Positions 1 through 8,449 of a stretch of 64,000 bases of DNA are shown here, one piece after another. The notes under the pieces were generated by a model. It searched no databases, had not been told where the DNA came from, and worked only from the letters and a program-made list of their open reading frames with translations. The position numbers were made by a program, and so were the translations under genes. Within the stretch, counting starts at the first letter, position 1. Every line of letters starts with the position of its first letter. The stretch comes from Leuconostocaceae bacterium ESL0958. Lineage in GTDB: Bacteria; Bacillota; Bacilli; Lactobacillales; Lactobacillaceae. Location: positions 95,691 to 159,690 of the forward strand of contig JAQTHT010000002.1 in the NCBI GenBank assembly GCA_029433265.1, read 5' to 3'.

Positions 1-1126
1 TCTGTTCGGCCAGTGCAGCCAGGTAGTCCTCTGTCACAGTGACAAGCGCCGTCAACACTGCTGCGCCCCGCTGGTTAACATCCTGCCACTGGGCTTCCGT
101 CAAACGGAAAAAGCGTTGGATGACTTGCTGTAAGGGCGCTTTTTGGTTGGCAAAATAGCGGTCCTTAAAGGTCAAAAAATGTTCCAGCTGTTCCGCTTGG
201 GCTTGTAAGTCCCCCGTTTCGTCTGCTGCTATTTTTTTAGCACTTGGACGGGCCGGAAATTTACTACTAAAGGACTGCTGGAAGGCCTGGCGGAGGTCGT
301 CGTAGTCCGTTGGCATAGATAGTAACCGATCAATTTGCTGCAAGTAGTCCCGTCGTTCCGCTAGTGCAGCCGCCGCCTTGGCGAGTAGAGACTGGTCATG
401 ATCTTCATAGGCCATTGCCCGTTCTGCATCTGCCAATGCTTCTTGGATTAGCGGCCGGACCTGTTCTGCCAGATAACCTTGGTAACGGGCTTGTTCTTGC
501 AGTGGTTGCTGGCTGTCCTGGTCCAAAAGCGACTGGAGCCAGTGGTCTTCCTCAGGTCGGGCCAGCGCAAAATTGGCTAATTTGAGCACAATCTCTTGCA
601 GGGGCCCATCGGCACTGGGTTTGGCAAAGTTATGCACGGCTGTCATCAGCGCCTCGTGGTGGGGGTGATCCACTGCATACAGTTCCTGGAAGAGGTCGTC
701 CAGCACCTGATTTTGCAGCAAGGCCACCTCAGCACTATCCGCCACCAGCCGAAAAGCTGGATCAAGATCAATTAAATAGTAATAACGCTCAATCAAAGAA
801 AGAGCAAAGGAATCGATGGTCGTCACATTGGCCGTCGGCAAAATAGTCAACTGTTCCTGTACAAAGGCCCGTGTCTTGGCATCATCGGCCTGGGCCAGTT
901 CCTTTTGCAGGGCTTCTTCCAGTTTTCTTTTCATGGAATCAGCTGCCGCCCGCGTAAAGGTCACGATTAAAAACTGATCGACCGATTGGCGCTGATCCAT
1001 GATTTTACGAATGAGGCGCTCAATCAAGACCGTGGTTTTACCAGAACCGGCGGAGGCGGAAACGAGAATATTGTGGCCGTGCTGATCAATAGCGGACTGC
1101 TGGTGCTCGGTATAACTAGTTGGCAT
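1..1126 (-). CDS. rexA: ATP-dependent helicase/nuclease subunit A, N-terminal part (cut by the window edge)
   Basis: The reading frame runs open from the ATG at 1126 to base 1 with no stop, so the C-terminal two thirds (rest of the helicase and the nuclease domain) lie outside. The visible 375 residues begin with a Q-motif-like segment and Walker A (SASAGSGKTT, about residues 23-32), then motif Ia (FLIVTFTRAAA), typical of UvrD/AddA superfamily 1 helicases. RexA with RexB forms the RecBCD-type double-strand-break resection nuclease of lactic acid bacteria, which unwinds ends and stops at Chi. It follows rexB on the same strand with an 11-bp overlap (1116-1126), which implies coupled translation. 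Confidence 0.93.
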   Translation of the reverse strand, partial: MPTSYTEHQQSAIDQHGHNILVSASAGSGKTTVLIERLIRKIMDQRQSVDQFLIVTFTRAAADSMKRKLEEALQKELAQADDAKTRAFVQEQLTILPTANVTTIDSFALSLIERYYYLIDLDPAFRLVADSAEVALLQNQVLDDLFQELYAVDHPHHEALMTAVHNFAKPSADGPLQEIVLKLANFALARPEEDHWLQSLLDQDSQQPLQEQARYQGYLAEQVRPLIQEALADAERAMAYEDHDQSLLAKAAAALAERRDYLQQIDRLLSMPTDYDDLRQAFQQSFSSKFPARPSAKKIAADETGDLQAQAEQLEHFLTFKDRYFANQKAPLQQVIQRFFRLTEAQWQDVNQRGAAVLTALVTVTEDYLAALAEQ

Positions 1127-4100
1127 GGTCTGTCCCTTCTTGTTCCTGACGTAACTGTTCTAAAATCGCTGACGCTCGACCGTGATACTTTGGTTGCAAA
1201 TAGCGGTCCCCCAGGGCATGGTCAAAGCGCATGACATCCGTATAGGGGGAATAAGTCAAGCTATCTTCCTTTGGCGTCAGGTCAAAGGCTCCCTGGGCAA
1301 TTTTATTGGCCGCCGCCAACATGAGCGCTTGGTTTTGTTGGATGAGTAAGTCCAGATCCGCTTTACTGATGCCATTGGAATTGGCAGTCAACTGGCCGTT
1401 TTGCTTCAAGGACAGCTGATAGGCGCTGGCTTGTGCCCCCGGTTCAACTGGTTCCAATGCCTGATAGTAGTCCTCATCATCTAAAAAGAGCCCCGTTAAC
1501 TTGCCATTTTGCGGTGCAACCTCGCCCGCTAAGAGCTTTTCGACCGCTTGTTCATCGCCCTTATAGTCAGTAAAGCGGGTTGGCTTGCTTTCAATGGGGG
1601 CAAAGAAAGCGCCCCCAACCTGAGCCTGTTGGTTGAGTCCCAATTGCTGCAGGTTTTGATTGGCTGCCTGCCAGTAAGTGAGCAATTGTAGCTCAAAACC
1701 ATTGGCCGCATCCGCATAACGAAAGGATTTACCCGACAACTTATAGTCGATAATCGTACCATAGTGGCCCGCGGGATCTTGCTGATCAAAACGGTCTAAT
1801 TTACCGCGGAGCCCGAGATCCTGTTGGCCCGCTTGATAGTGCAGGGTCGGTAATTCATCCGGCCGTAAGCCAAAGGACATTTCGGTTGCCAGCGGACGAC
1901 TGGCATTGGGTTGACTAGCTTGTCGCAGCGCTTGTAAGACTCGAACCGCCTGTTGACTCATATACTGGGCCAGTGCTTGTCCCCGGCCGGCTTCTGACAG
2001 CGCCGCGTACGCTGGCTCGGTCATCAACTTGTCCAAGGCCGCTGTTACGGCCGATTGAATGGCCGCATCGGTTAACACGGCTAGACGGTCATGTTTTTGC
2101 ACGACGGCCGTGACCACCCGGTCAAAGACCTCGTGATAGACCGTGCCTTCAATCCGAGCATCAATCACGGTGCTTGGATTTTCTTGTAGACGCAATCCAT
2201 AGCGGAGGAAGTATTCATAAGGATTCCGGTAGAAGGATTCCACCTGCGAAATCGAAACTAGGAGTGGCTTCGGAAAAAGCTGGTCAATGTAAACCGGGTC
2301 AATCCGTGCCGGCTGGTTTTGATAGTGGTGGCTAGCTAGGGCTGCTGTCACGCGGTTTCGGTCCGCTTTTTCCGGAACTGCCTGCAGGAAGGCGGATAGC
2401 TCAGCGGCCCTGTCTGCCGCTTCGGGCAGCTTAACCAGCTGTGCAATCGTAGCCGACAAGGTGCCCGTGTACTCCTGGACCAAGTCCGCCATGGACGCCG
2501 CCTGCCCATTGACCACCCGCATTTGCGCCGGGTCGATTCCAAAAGCAGTTAGCAGTCGGTTGTAGTAGGGCGAACGCTCATTAGCCAGCCCTTCCCCGTC
2601 CAAAAAGGCATAGGACAGGGTCACGTGTTCGCTAGCAGCCTGCAGCGCATTGTAAAAGACCAAACTTTCTTCGGCCATCTGCTCCTGTGCGGTTTGCCGC
2701 AAATAACGGGGCTGTGGCTGATCCGCCAACTGGGCCTGGACGAGTAGTCGGTCTTGATCGGACAACAGTGCTTTATTCTGAATCTGAGCTGGTAGGGCCA
2801 CTCGGCTACCACCGATAAAGTACAGCCGGCGATAATTTTGACTTTGCACAATGCCGGCTTCGGAAATAGTTAACTGGTCGAGCTGGTTGGGAATCCCGGA
2901 AAAAGTGCCCCCAGCAAAGCCAGCCTGGAGGGCCTTTAAAAGCAGGTCTCGCTGGAAACTTTCATTCCCGGCCACCTGCACTACCTGATCTAAAATATTC
3001 ACAAAAAGTTGCCAAACTTCGAGCAACTGCTGGGCCTTCATTAACTGCCCCTGGGCTAGCAATTGGTCGCGGCTAGCTAGAATTTGGTCAGTCACCTGGA
3101 AATCTTGCAAAAACTGCATCAGGAAACGAACGCCATCAGCCAGTGTTTCGGCCTGCTGCAAGCCCTGATCAAAGGCGCTAAAGGCTTGGTGAACAAAACG
3201 TTTCAGTGCTGTCAAAGCGCTATTGACCTGCCGGTCCGCTGCTGTTTGATCACTTTCATCATCCGCAGGCAGGGTAAAGTAGGCAAAGGCTGCCTGATCG
3301 TCCTGCCAAGTTTGCTTGGCGACGCGATGGCTGGCCAAGTAATTTTCCAAATAAGCCACTGCGTCAAAATAGGCGGCGTCGCTTGTGACCGTCTCGTTTT
3401 GGCTGGGTCGTAGATAACCAGACTTTAAAATCGTGAGGATGCTGGCCTGGCGGTAACTGGCTTGGCCGGGCCCTAAAAGCGTGACGACTAATTCGACCAA
3501 CGGATGGTTGCCCATTTTGATGTCATCGTCTAAGAAATAAGGCAGGTCGAATTGCTGCATCACGGCTGGCAGATGCTGGCGGTATGGACCCAAGTCACGG
3601 GCCAAGACCAAGATGTCCCGAAAGCGGAGCGTGTCATCTTCCTGAAGGTCCCGCCGAATACGCCGGGCAACTTCTTCTAATTCGGTCAGCGTGTTGGCGG
3701 CCGCAAAGGCCGATAGCCCAACTTTTTCGGCTGCTCCTTGATAGGGTTGATAGGAGCCCAAGGCTGCCCACGCCGTCAGTAAGTAGTCCCGGGTCTGTTT
3801 GGGGACAGCTGCCGGCACTGCTTGCACTTGGCAGTCCACGCCCGCCTCTTTGGCTAGCAGCCGCATGCGCCGGGCCGTTTCCAAGGGCTTCGCAAAAACA
3901 GAGCCAGTTGGCTGATTGCCCAAGGGGTCAGCGGGCTGGGCCTGCCCCAGCAGCACGACGTTAACGTCGGCCTTTTGAATCAGCAGCTGGATGACCGACC
4001 ATTCGGCGGCGGTAAAAGCAGTAAAGCCTTCTAAATAGAAAACCGCCTGCGATAAGTCTAACTGGTTCGACTGGTCGACAAAATATGGCAGCGTATCTTG

Positions 4101-4685
4101 GGCCAAAATAAACCGGTCTGCCAGTGCTTCGTTAAAAGCCGCGGCCACTACTGACAGGTCCCGTAACTTTTCTTCCAAATTTTTGGCCGTCAGTGCCTGG
4201 CGCTGATCTACTTGCCCATCCAACTGCTGTACAATGGCCAACAAGTCGAGGGGGGTGATTTGGCTAGCCCGCAGTTCGGCTAACTGCGCTACTAATTTTT
4301 CAATAAAACCGGCCTTGGCAGCCATGCGAGCAAAAGTAGGTAAGCTGTCTTTCTGCTCCGCCACAATTTTTGAAACCAGCACAAAGAGACCGGCTGGTCC
4401 TAGAACCGGTGGCTGGACCTGGCCTTGCTCCTGCAAAAAATGCCAGGCTAAACGGGTCAGAGAAAAGACTTGGACCTGCGACTGGGCATAACTGCTGCCT
4501 GCCGCCTTGCCTTGGGCCCGGCCAAGGCGACTGAGAACATCGACTTCTGCATCAAATTTAACGTGGTTAGGCACCAAGTAGAAAATGTGCCGTGTCTCAC
4601 CCGCCTGCAGCTGGTCGGCAATGGCTTGGACGTAGCGCTGCCGGCTATCAACGGTTCCGGGGGCAATGGTGATGGTTAACGACAT
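1116..4685 (-). CDS. rexB: ATP-dependent nuclease subunit B
   Basis: This 1189-residue protein is the size of AddB/RexB. The C-terminal part carries the RecB-family nuclease core (GTIIDYKL, with the D-x-K motif, near residue 985), preceded by a region around SQVESFYRNPYEYFLRYGL, which matches the conserved nuclease-domain entry of AddB proteins. It partners RexA in end resection. I chose the ATG at 4685 because AAAGGA lies about 8 nt upstream and the protein then begins MSLTITIAPG; the longer frame begins at a TTG at 4706 with no ribosome binding site. It is first of a two-gene operon with rexA. Confidence 0.93.
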   Translation of the reverse strand: MSLTITIAPGTVDSRQRYVQAIADQLQAGETRHIFYLVPNHVKFDAEVDVLSRLGRAQGKAAGSSYAQSQVQVFSLTRLAWHFLQEQGQVQPPVLGPAGLFVLVSKIVAEQKDSLPTFARMAAKAGFIEKLVAQLAELRASQITPLDLLAIVQQLDGQVDQRQALTAKNLEEKLRDLSVVAAAFNEALADRFILAQDTLPYFVDQSNQLDLSQAVFYLEGFTAFTAAEWSVIQLLIQKADVNVVLLGQAQPADPLGNQPTGSVFAKPLETARRMRLLAKEAGVDCQVQAVPAAVPKQTRDYLLTAWAALGSYQPYQGAAEKVGLSAFAAANTLTELEEVARRIRRDLQEDDTLRFRDILVLARDLGPYRQHLPAVMQQFDLPYFLDDDIKMGNHPLVELVVTLLGPGQASYRQASILTILKSGYLRPSQNETVTSDAAYFDAVAYLENYLASHRVAKQTWQDDQAAFAYFTLPADDESDQTAADRQVNSALTALKRFVHQAFSAFDQGLQQAETLADGVRFLMQFLQDFQVTDQILASRDQLLAQGQLMKAQQLLEVWQLFVNILDQVVQVAGNESFQRDLLLKALQAGFAGGTFSGIPNQLDQLTISEAGIVQSQNYRRLYFIGGSRVALPAQIQNKALLSDQDRLLVQAQLADQPQPRYLRQTAQEQMAEESLVFYNALQAASEHVTLSYAFLDGEGLANERSPYYNRLLTAFGIDPAQMRVVNGQAASMADLVQEYTGTLSATIAQLVKLPEAADRAAELSAFLQAVPEKADRNRVTAALASHHYQNQPARIDPVYIDQLFPKPLLVSISQVESFYRNPYEYFLRYGLRLQENPSTVIDARIEGTVYHEVFDRVVTAVVQKHDRLAVLTDAAIQSAVTAALDKLMTEPAYAALSEAGRGQALAQYMSQQAVRVLQALRQASQPNASRPLATEMSFGLRPDELPTLHYQAGQQDLGLRGKLDRFDQQDPAGHYGTIIDYKLSGKSFRYADAANGFELQLLTYWQAANQNLQQLGLNQQAQVGGAFFAPIESKPTRFTDYKGDEQAVEKLLAGEVAPQNGKLTGLFLDDEDYYQALEPVEPGAQASAYQLSLKQNGQLTANSNGISKADLDLLIQQNQALMLAAANKIAQGAFDLTPKEDSLTYSPYTDVMRFDHALGDRYLQPKYHGRASAILEQLRQEQEGTDHAN

Positions 4686-4772
4686 GACCAATCCTTTCTG
4701 GTTCAAAGAAAATTGCTGTGTCTTATTTTCTCATAGTTCGGATAAAAAAGCTGTGGCGCAAGACCAGACAAC

Positions 4773-4804
4773 AAAAAACAGGAAGCGACTGCTTCCTGTT
4801 TTTC
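4773..4804 (-). terminator. Intrinsic terminator after the DUF402 gene
   Basis: A GC-rich stem (ACAGGAAGC / GCTTCCTGT, loop GACT) is followed on the minus strand by a run of six T. It lies directly after the stop codon at 4807 and separates this gene from rexB. Confidence 0.85.
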
Positions 4805-4806
4805 TA

Positions 4807-5376
4807 TCAACGACGATCGTTCAACCGCTGTTGCATCAAATATTGGTAGCGGGAATACCAAACGTCCACATAGCCCTGCGAGAATGGTCCCTGTTCGTGA
4901 TTGATCCAGTCCACTAGGATTTTGACATGGGCCTTTAAAATACGGTCAGTCACCTTGGGATAGTGCCATTTTTTACTATGGGCCGCATACTCGTCGGCAT
5001 CTAACAGGTGCTTCTCCCCGTTTGGAAAAACTTTAACATCTAAATCGTAGTCGATGTACTTTAAAGCTTCCTTATCCAAGGTGTATGGCGAGGCCAAATT
5101 ACAGTAGTAAGAAATTCCGTTCTCACGGATCATGGCAACAATGTTAAACCAATACTTCTTGTGAAAGTAGAGAATGGCGGGCTCCCTGGTCACCCAGCGG
5201 CGGCCATTATCCTCTGTCACTAAAGTATGATCATTTAATCCAATAATCGCATTTTCACTGGTTTTGAGCACCATGGTGTCGCGCCAAGTTCGATGCAGCG
5301 AGCCGTCGTGCTTATAGCTTTTGATCGTGATGACATCCCCTTCGCGTGGCCCGCGATTTGGTTTATCAACAGTCAT
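4807..5376 (-). CDS. DUF402 nucleoside tri-/diphosphatase (Ntdp/YgaC type)
   Basis: The 189-residue protein matches the DUF402 family throughout: [19 protein letters not shown] near the N-terminus, then [20 protein letters not shown] and [16 protein letters not shown], the acidic cluster (D-Y-D-L-D-V) that binds metal. Staphylococcal and Bacillus members hydrolyse nucleoside tri- and diphosphates. I start at the ATG at 5376 ([14 protein letters not shown]) because family members begin just before the REGD-type motif; an in-frame extension to 5463 adds 29 unlike residues. It is monocistronic, with its own terminator downstream. Confidence 0.88.
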   Translation of the reverse strand: MTVDKPNRGPREGDVITIKSYKHDGSLHRTWRDTMVLKTSENAIIGLNDHTLVTEDNGRRWVTREPAILYFHKKYWFNIVAMIRENGISYYCNLASPYTLDKEALKYIDYDLDVKVFPNGEKHLLDADEYAAHSKKWHYPKVTDRILKAHVKILVDWINHEQGPFSQGYVDVWYSRYQYLMQQRLNDRR

Positions 5377-5483
5377 AGCTCGTCCCACTTTTCTGAAAAA
5401 AATTCCTTCTCGAGTATACCACAATTGCGGTGGAAAAAGAAAAGGACGATGGGGAACAAGCACTGCTTGTCAAGGGTCTGGTC

Positions 5484-6287
5484 CTAATCCGTTGCTTCCC
5501 AGTCAATTTGGTCCAAGGCCTGTTCTAATGCAGTTCCGCGAAAGCCCTTGGCATAGAGCTTCTGTTTGACTTGATAATAGCGGGCTTTGGGGCTGAGTCG
5601 CCGCTGCCGGTGCGCCATTTTCTCGGCTTGACGCAAGGCGTTTTCAGCTTCCTCATTGGCATCCGCTTCCACCGTTACAGCCGTCAGCGCCTCTTCCGCA
5701 ATTTCAAAAGAAAAACCTTTTTGTACCAATGCTTGGGTCACCTTTTGCCGGCGTACTAGGGCAGCATCGCGGCGGTGGCTCCTGGCTGCTTTTTCAGCTA
5801 ATTTCACGGCTACGGCCAGCTGCTCTTCAGCGGAATAGGACAGGAGGGCCGATTCAATAGTTGCTTCGGCCACCCCCGCCTGGTGCAGGTCCTGGGCGAT
5901 AACCCGGGGGCCCTTGGGCTGGATTCTTTTCTTGGTAGCCACATAGTGCTGTGCATAGCTGGCATCGTCCAGTAGCTGCTGTTTTTGCAGGTAGTCCACC
6001 ACCTGATCGGCAATGGCTGCCGAAACTTCCTTTTGACTGAGCTTTTGACGGACTTGGGCCACCGTCCGAAGGGCTGGCGACAAGTAGTTCAAGGCGATTT
6101 TCAAGGCCTGATCCACCTGATCGGCCTCCTTAATCTGAGCAATCAGTGCCTCGTCTAATGTCCGCCCCTTCATCAAGCCAAACTTGGCTAAAACGGCTTC
6201 TGACAGTCCAAAAGCAAAGTGGCCGTCCAGTTCGATATTATAGCGACCGGCTCTTTTCTGCGTACTGATTCGCGTAATTTTCTTCAT
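5484..6287 (-). CDS. recX: Regulatory protein RecX
   Basis: This 267-residue basic, helical protein is built of tandem three-helix repeats, seen in LNYLSPALRTVAQVRQKL, VVDYLQKQQLLDDASYAQ and YYQVKQKLYAKGFRG. RecX binds RecA filaments and restrains strand exchange. The N-terminal segment MKKITRISTQKRAGRYNIEL is usual for the long Bacillales/Lactobacillales form. The gene lies between the DUF402 gene and a divergent peroxidase gene. recA is not in the window. Confidence 0.93.
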   Translation of the reverse strand: MKKITRISTQKRAGRYNIELDGHFAFGLSEAVLAKFGLMKGRTLDEALIAQIKEADQVDQALKIALNYLSPALRTVAQVRQKLSQKEVSAAIADQVVDYLQKQQLLDDASYAQHYVATKKRIQPKGPRVIAQDLHQAGVAEATIESALLSYSAEEQLAVAVKLAEKAARSHRRDAALVRRQKVTQALVQKGFSFEIAEEALTAVTVEADANEEAENALRQAEKMAHRQRRLSPKARYYQVKQKLYAKGFRGTALEQALDQIDWEATD

Positions 6288-6371
6288 ATAGGTTATTTTA
6301 CGGACCTCCTTAGCAAATAGCTAGGCAAGCGCTTAGAAAATCCCTTTTATTTTAGAATCGATATAAATTAC

Positions 6372-6400
6372 GTGACAAATAGCCCCCTTTCCCCTATAAT
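6372..6400 (+). promoter_or_regulatory. Promoter of the DyP peroxidase gene
   Basis: A -35 box GTGACA (6372-6377), a 17-bp spacer and a perfect -10 box TATAAT (6395-6400) lie 34 bp before the start codon. It is one of the best sigma-A matches in the window. Confidence 0.8.
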
Positions 6401-6433
6401 TATTAATAAGTTAAGGAAGTGAGGATAGAAACA

Positions 6434-7393
6434 ATGCCAATCAATCCCAAGTATGCCCAAGATGTCTGGAAAGATATCGGAGAAAGCGTCCAGTTTACTG
6501 TTTTGAAGTTCAAAGACCTACCGGTCGCCGAATTACAGGAAGCCTTTACCACTTTTGTCGGCCGCTACAAGCCAATTGTGCACTCCCTGCGAATTCGGGA
6601 TGGGCAACCCAACGGGCTGCCCTCTTCGCTGAAAATTGCCTTTGGCCTGTCCAACCACGCCTGGGATATCCTTTACCCCAACACGGCCAAACCGAAGGAA
6701 CTAGAAGATTTTGCGGGCGTGCAAGGGCCCAAGTACGCCATGCCAGCCACGGAAGGCGACCTCTTCTTTCACATTAGGGCCAATAACCAAGCCGTCGTCT
6801 ACGAAGCGCAGGAGCAGTTCATGCGCTTTCTCAAGGAAATCACCGAAGTGGTCGATTCTACACAGGGCTTCCGCTACTTTGAAGGTCGGGCCATCATCGG
6901 TTTTATTGACGGGACGGAAGCGCCTGAATCCTATGAAGCTGCGGACTACGCCATCATTGGGGACGAGGACGAGGACTTCATCAACGGTTCCTATGCCTTT
7001 GCCCAAAAGTGGCGGCACAACATGGACTTCTGGAATAAGATGAAGACCGAACACCAGGAAAAGGCAATCGGTCGAGAAAAGTTCACCGATCTAGAATTAG
7101 AGGACGAAGATAAGTACCATAATGCTCATAACGTGGCCTCCCAGTACGAAGAAAACGGTGAAGAGCAGAAAATCATTCGAATGAACGTCCCTTATTCCGA
7201 CCCCGCTTCGGGCAATACAGGCACCTATTTCATGGGTTACGCCCGGCACTGGCGGGTTACCAAGGGAATGTTGCAAAACATGGTCGATCAATCCGACTAT
7301 CTCTTGACCTTCTCTGAAATTTTAACGGGCCAACTCTTCTTCATCCCCTCGCGTACAACTTTGGAAGCGATGGCAGATGGGGCCTTCTCATAA
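6434..7393 (+). CDS. DyP-type haem peroxidase
   Basis: This 319-residue protein carries the family signature GFIDG (residues 156-160, catalytic Asp at 159) in the context RYFEGRAIIGFIDGTEAPE, and C-terminal sequence of the DyP dimeric ferredoxin-like fold. DyP enzymes use haem and hydrogen peroxide to oxidise dyes and other substrates. There is no Tat or Sec signal, so it is cytoplasmic, and no encapsulin gene is adjacent. Residues 180-250 are unusually acidic (GDEDEDFING, LELEDEDKYH). The start at 6434 is set by AGGAAGTGAGGA upstream; an in-frame ATG-less extension to 6419 has no support. It has its own promoter and terminator. Physiological substrate and haem source are unknown. Confidence 0.9.
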   Translation: MPINPKYAQDVWKDIGESVQFTVLKFKDLPVAELQEAFTTFVGRYKPIVHSLRIRDGQPNGLPSSLKIAFGLSNHAWDILYPNTAKPKELEDFAGVQGPKYAMPATEGDLFFHIRANNQAVVYEAQEQFMRFLKEITEVVDSTQGFRYFEGRAIIGFIDGTEAPESYEAADYAIIGDEDEDFINGSYAFAQKWRHNMDFWNKMKTEHQEKAIGREKFTDLELEDEDKYHNAHNVASQYEENGEEQKIIRMNVPYSDPASGNTGTYFMGYARHWRVTKGMLQNMVDQSDYLLTFSEILTGQLFFIPSRTTLEAMADGAFS

Positions 7394-7396
7394 AAG

Positions 7397-7434
7397 CAAA
7401 CAGGCACAGGATGACGTCCCGTGCCTGTTTTTTT
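7397..7434. terminator. Bidirectional terminator between the peroxidase gene and holA
   Basis: Stem AACAGGCAC / GTGCCTGTT is followed by seven T on the plus strand and preceded by A residues on the other side. The holA stop codon (7433-7435) touches it, so it probably serves both convergent transcripts. Confidence 0.85.
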
Positions 7435-8449
7435 AGGCTTCCTGCGGTAAGGTAAAAGTCAAGATGAACGATTCAAAGAGTTCGTCCGCATCCACTCGCT
7501 GCGATTTGAGTTTCCGTTCCATGTCGACAATGGACAAAAAACCAGTCCGGAGTCGACCCAAGGCGTAAAACTGTAAAGACTGCCGGGCCAGCTTGACCCG
7601 GTATGGATGAACTTTTAACTGCTGGGCCAACTGCTTCTCCGGCCCAGTCATGCCCGCTACCTGTAGTAAGAGGCGGAAATGTCCTAGCAAAAGGGCAATC
7701 AAGCGAAGGGGAGCTTCCCCATTCTTGATTAAATCGTGGTAAAGCGTCATAGCTGCTGCAGTTTGCCCCTTTAAGAGCAAGTCCGCCATATCGAAGGCTT
7801 TCGCCGTTGATTCCCTCGGCACCAGCTGGGCCACTGCTTCTCTTTCAATCAGCCGACTATCCTGTGCATAGGCTAGTAGTTTCGGCAGTTCTACCAGTAA
7901 CTGGCTATAGGAAGCCTGCGTGCGCACTAACAATTCCTCGGCCGCCACTGGTTCAATCCGATAGCCCCGCTGGTCTAGGAGTTGCTGCAGAGCGGCCTTG
8001 GTTTGCTGCTCATTGAGGGCCTTTAAATCTAACTGCTCAGCAGTTGCCAGCACCGTCTTAGTCAATTTTTTCCGCTTATCGAGGTTCATGCCTGGGGCCA
8101 GCAGGACCGTCACATTCCCCGCCACCGGTCGCTCCAATAAGGAAATAAAGGCTGCTTCATCCGCTTCGCTCACCTTGGGCCCGGAGGCGGCTAAAAAACT
8201 AGGATTAGCGACAATGGTCAAGCGGTGATCGCCAAAAAAAGCCGGACTTTTCATGTCCGCTAAAATGGGGGCCAGCCCCTGGCTGGCAAAGTCATAACGA
8301 CCTTCATTCATCTCCCGGTCTTCGGCAGGAATGATCTGACCAAAAAGTCGTTGGGCCCGGCTAATCAAGGCCGACTCATCCCCCGTTAACAAGTAGAGTG
8401 GGGCCAAGGCCTGGTCCTGTATCTGTTCTTTTAAGTCAGCTAATTTCAT
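7433..8449 (-). CDS. holA: DNA polymerase III delta subunit
   Basis: This 338-residue protein begins MKLADLKEQI, followed by PLYLLTGDESALISRAQ, the N-terminal motif of HolA. The delta subunit opens the beta clamp within the clamp loader. The start at 8449 is preferred because homologues begin here and AGGTG lies upstream; an extension to 8497 would run further into comEC. It overlaps the end of comEC by 14 bp, so it is expressed with comEA-comEC, an arrangement also seen in Bacillus. rpsT, often next to holA, is not here. Confidence 0.92.
   Translation of the reverse strand: MKLADLKEQIQDQALAPLYLLTGDESALISRAQRLFGQIIPAEDREMNEGRYDFASQGLAPILADMKSPAFFGDHRLTIVANPSFLAASGPKVSEADEAAFISLLERPVAGNVTVLLAPGMNLDKRKKLTKTVLATAEQLDLKALNEQQTKAALQQLLDQRGYRIEPVAAEELLVRTQASYSQLLVELPKLLAYAQDSRLIEREAVAQLVPRESTAKAFDMADLLLKGQTAAAMTLYHDLIKNGEAPLRLIALLLGHFRLLLQVAGMTGPEKQLAQQLKVHPYRVKLARQSLQFYALGRLRTGFLSIVDMERKLKSQRVDADELFESFILTFTLPQEA

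Noticed and set aside
3584..3964. Plus-strand open frame of 126 codons inside rexB
   Set aside because: It lies antisense to a clearly conserved gene, has low-complexity Pro/Arg/Ser content and no ribosome binding site.
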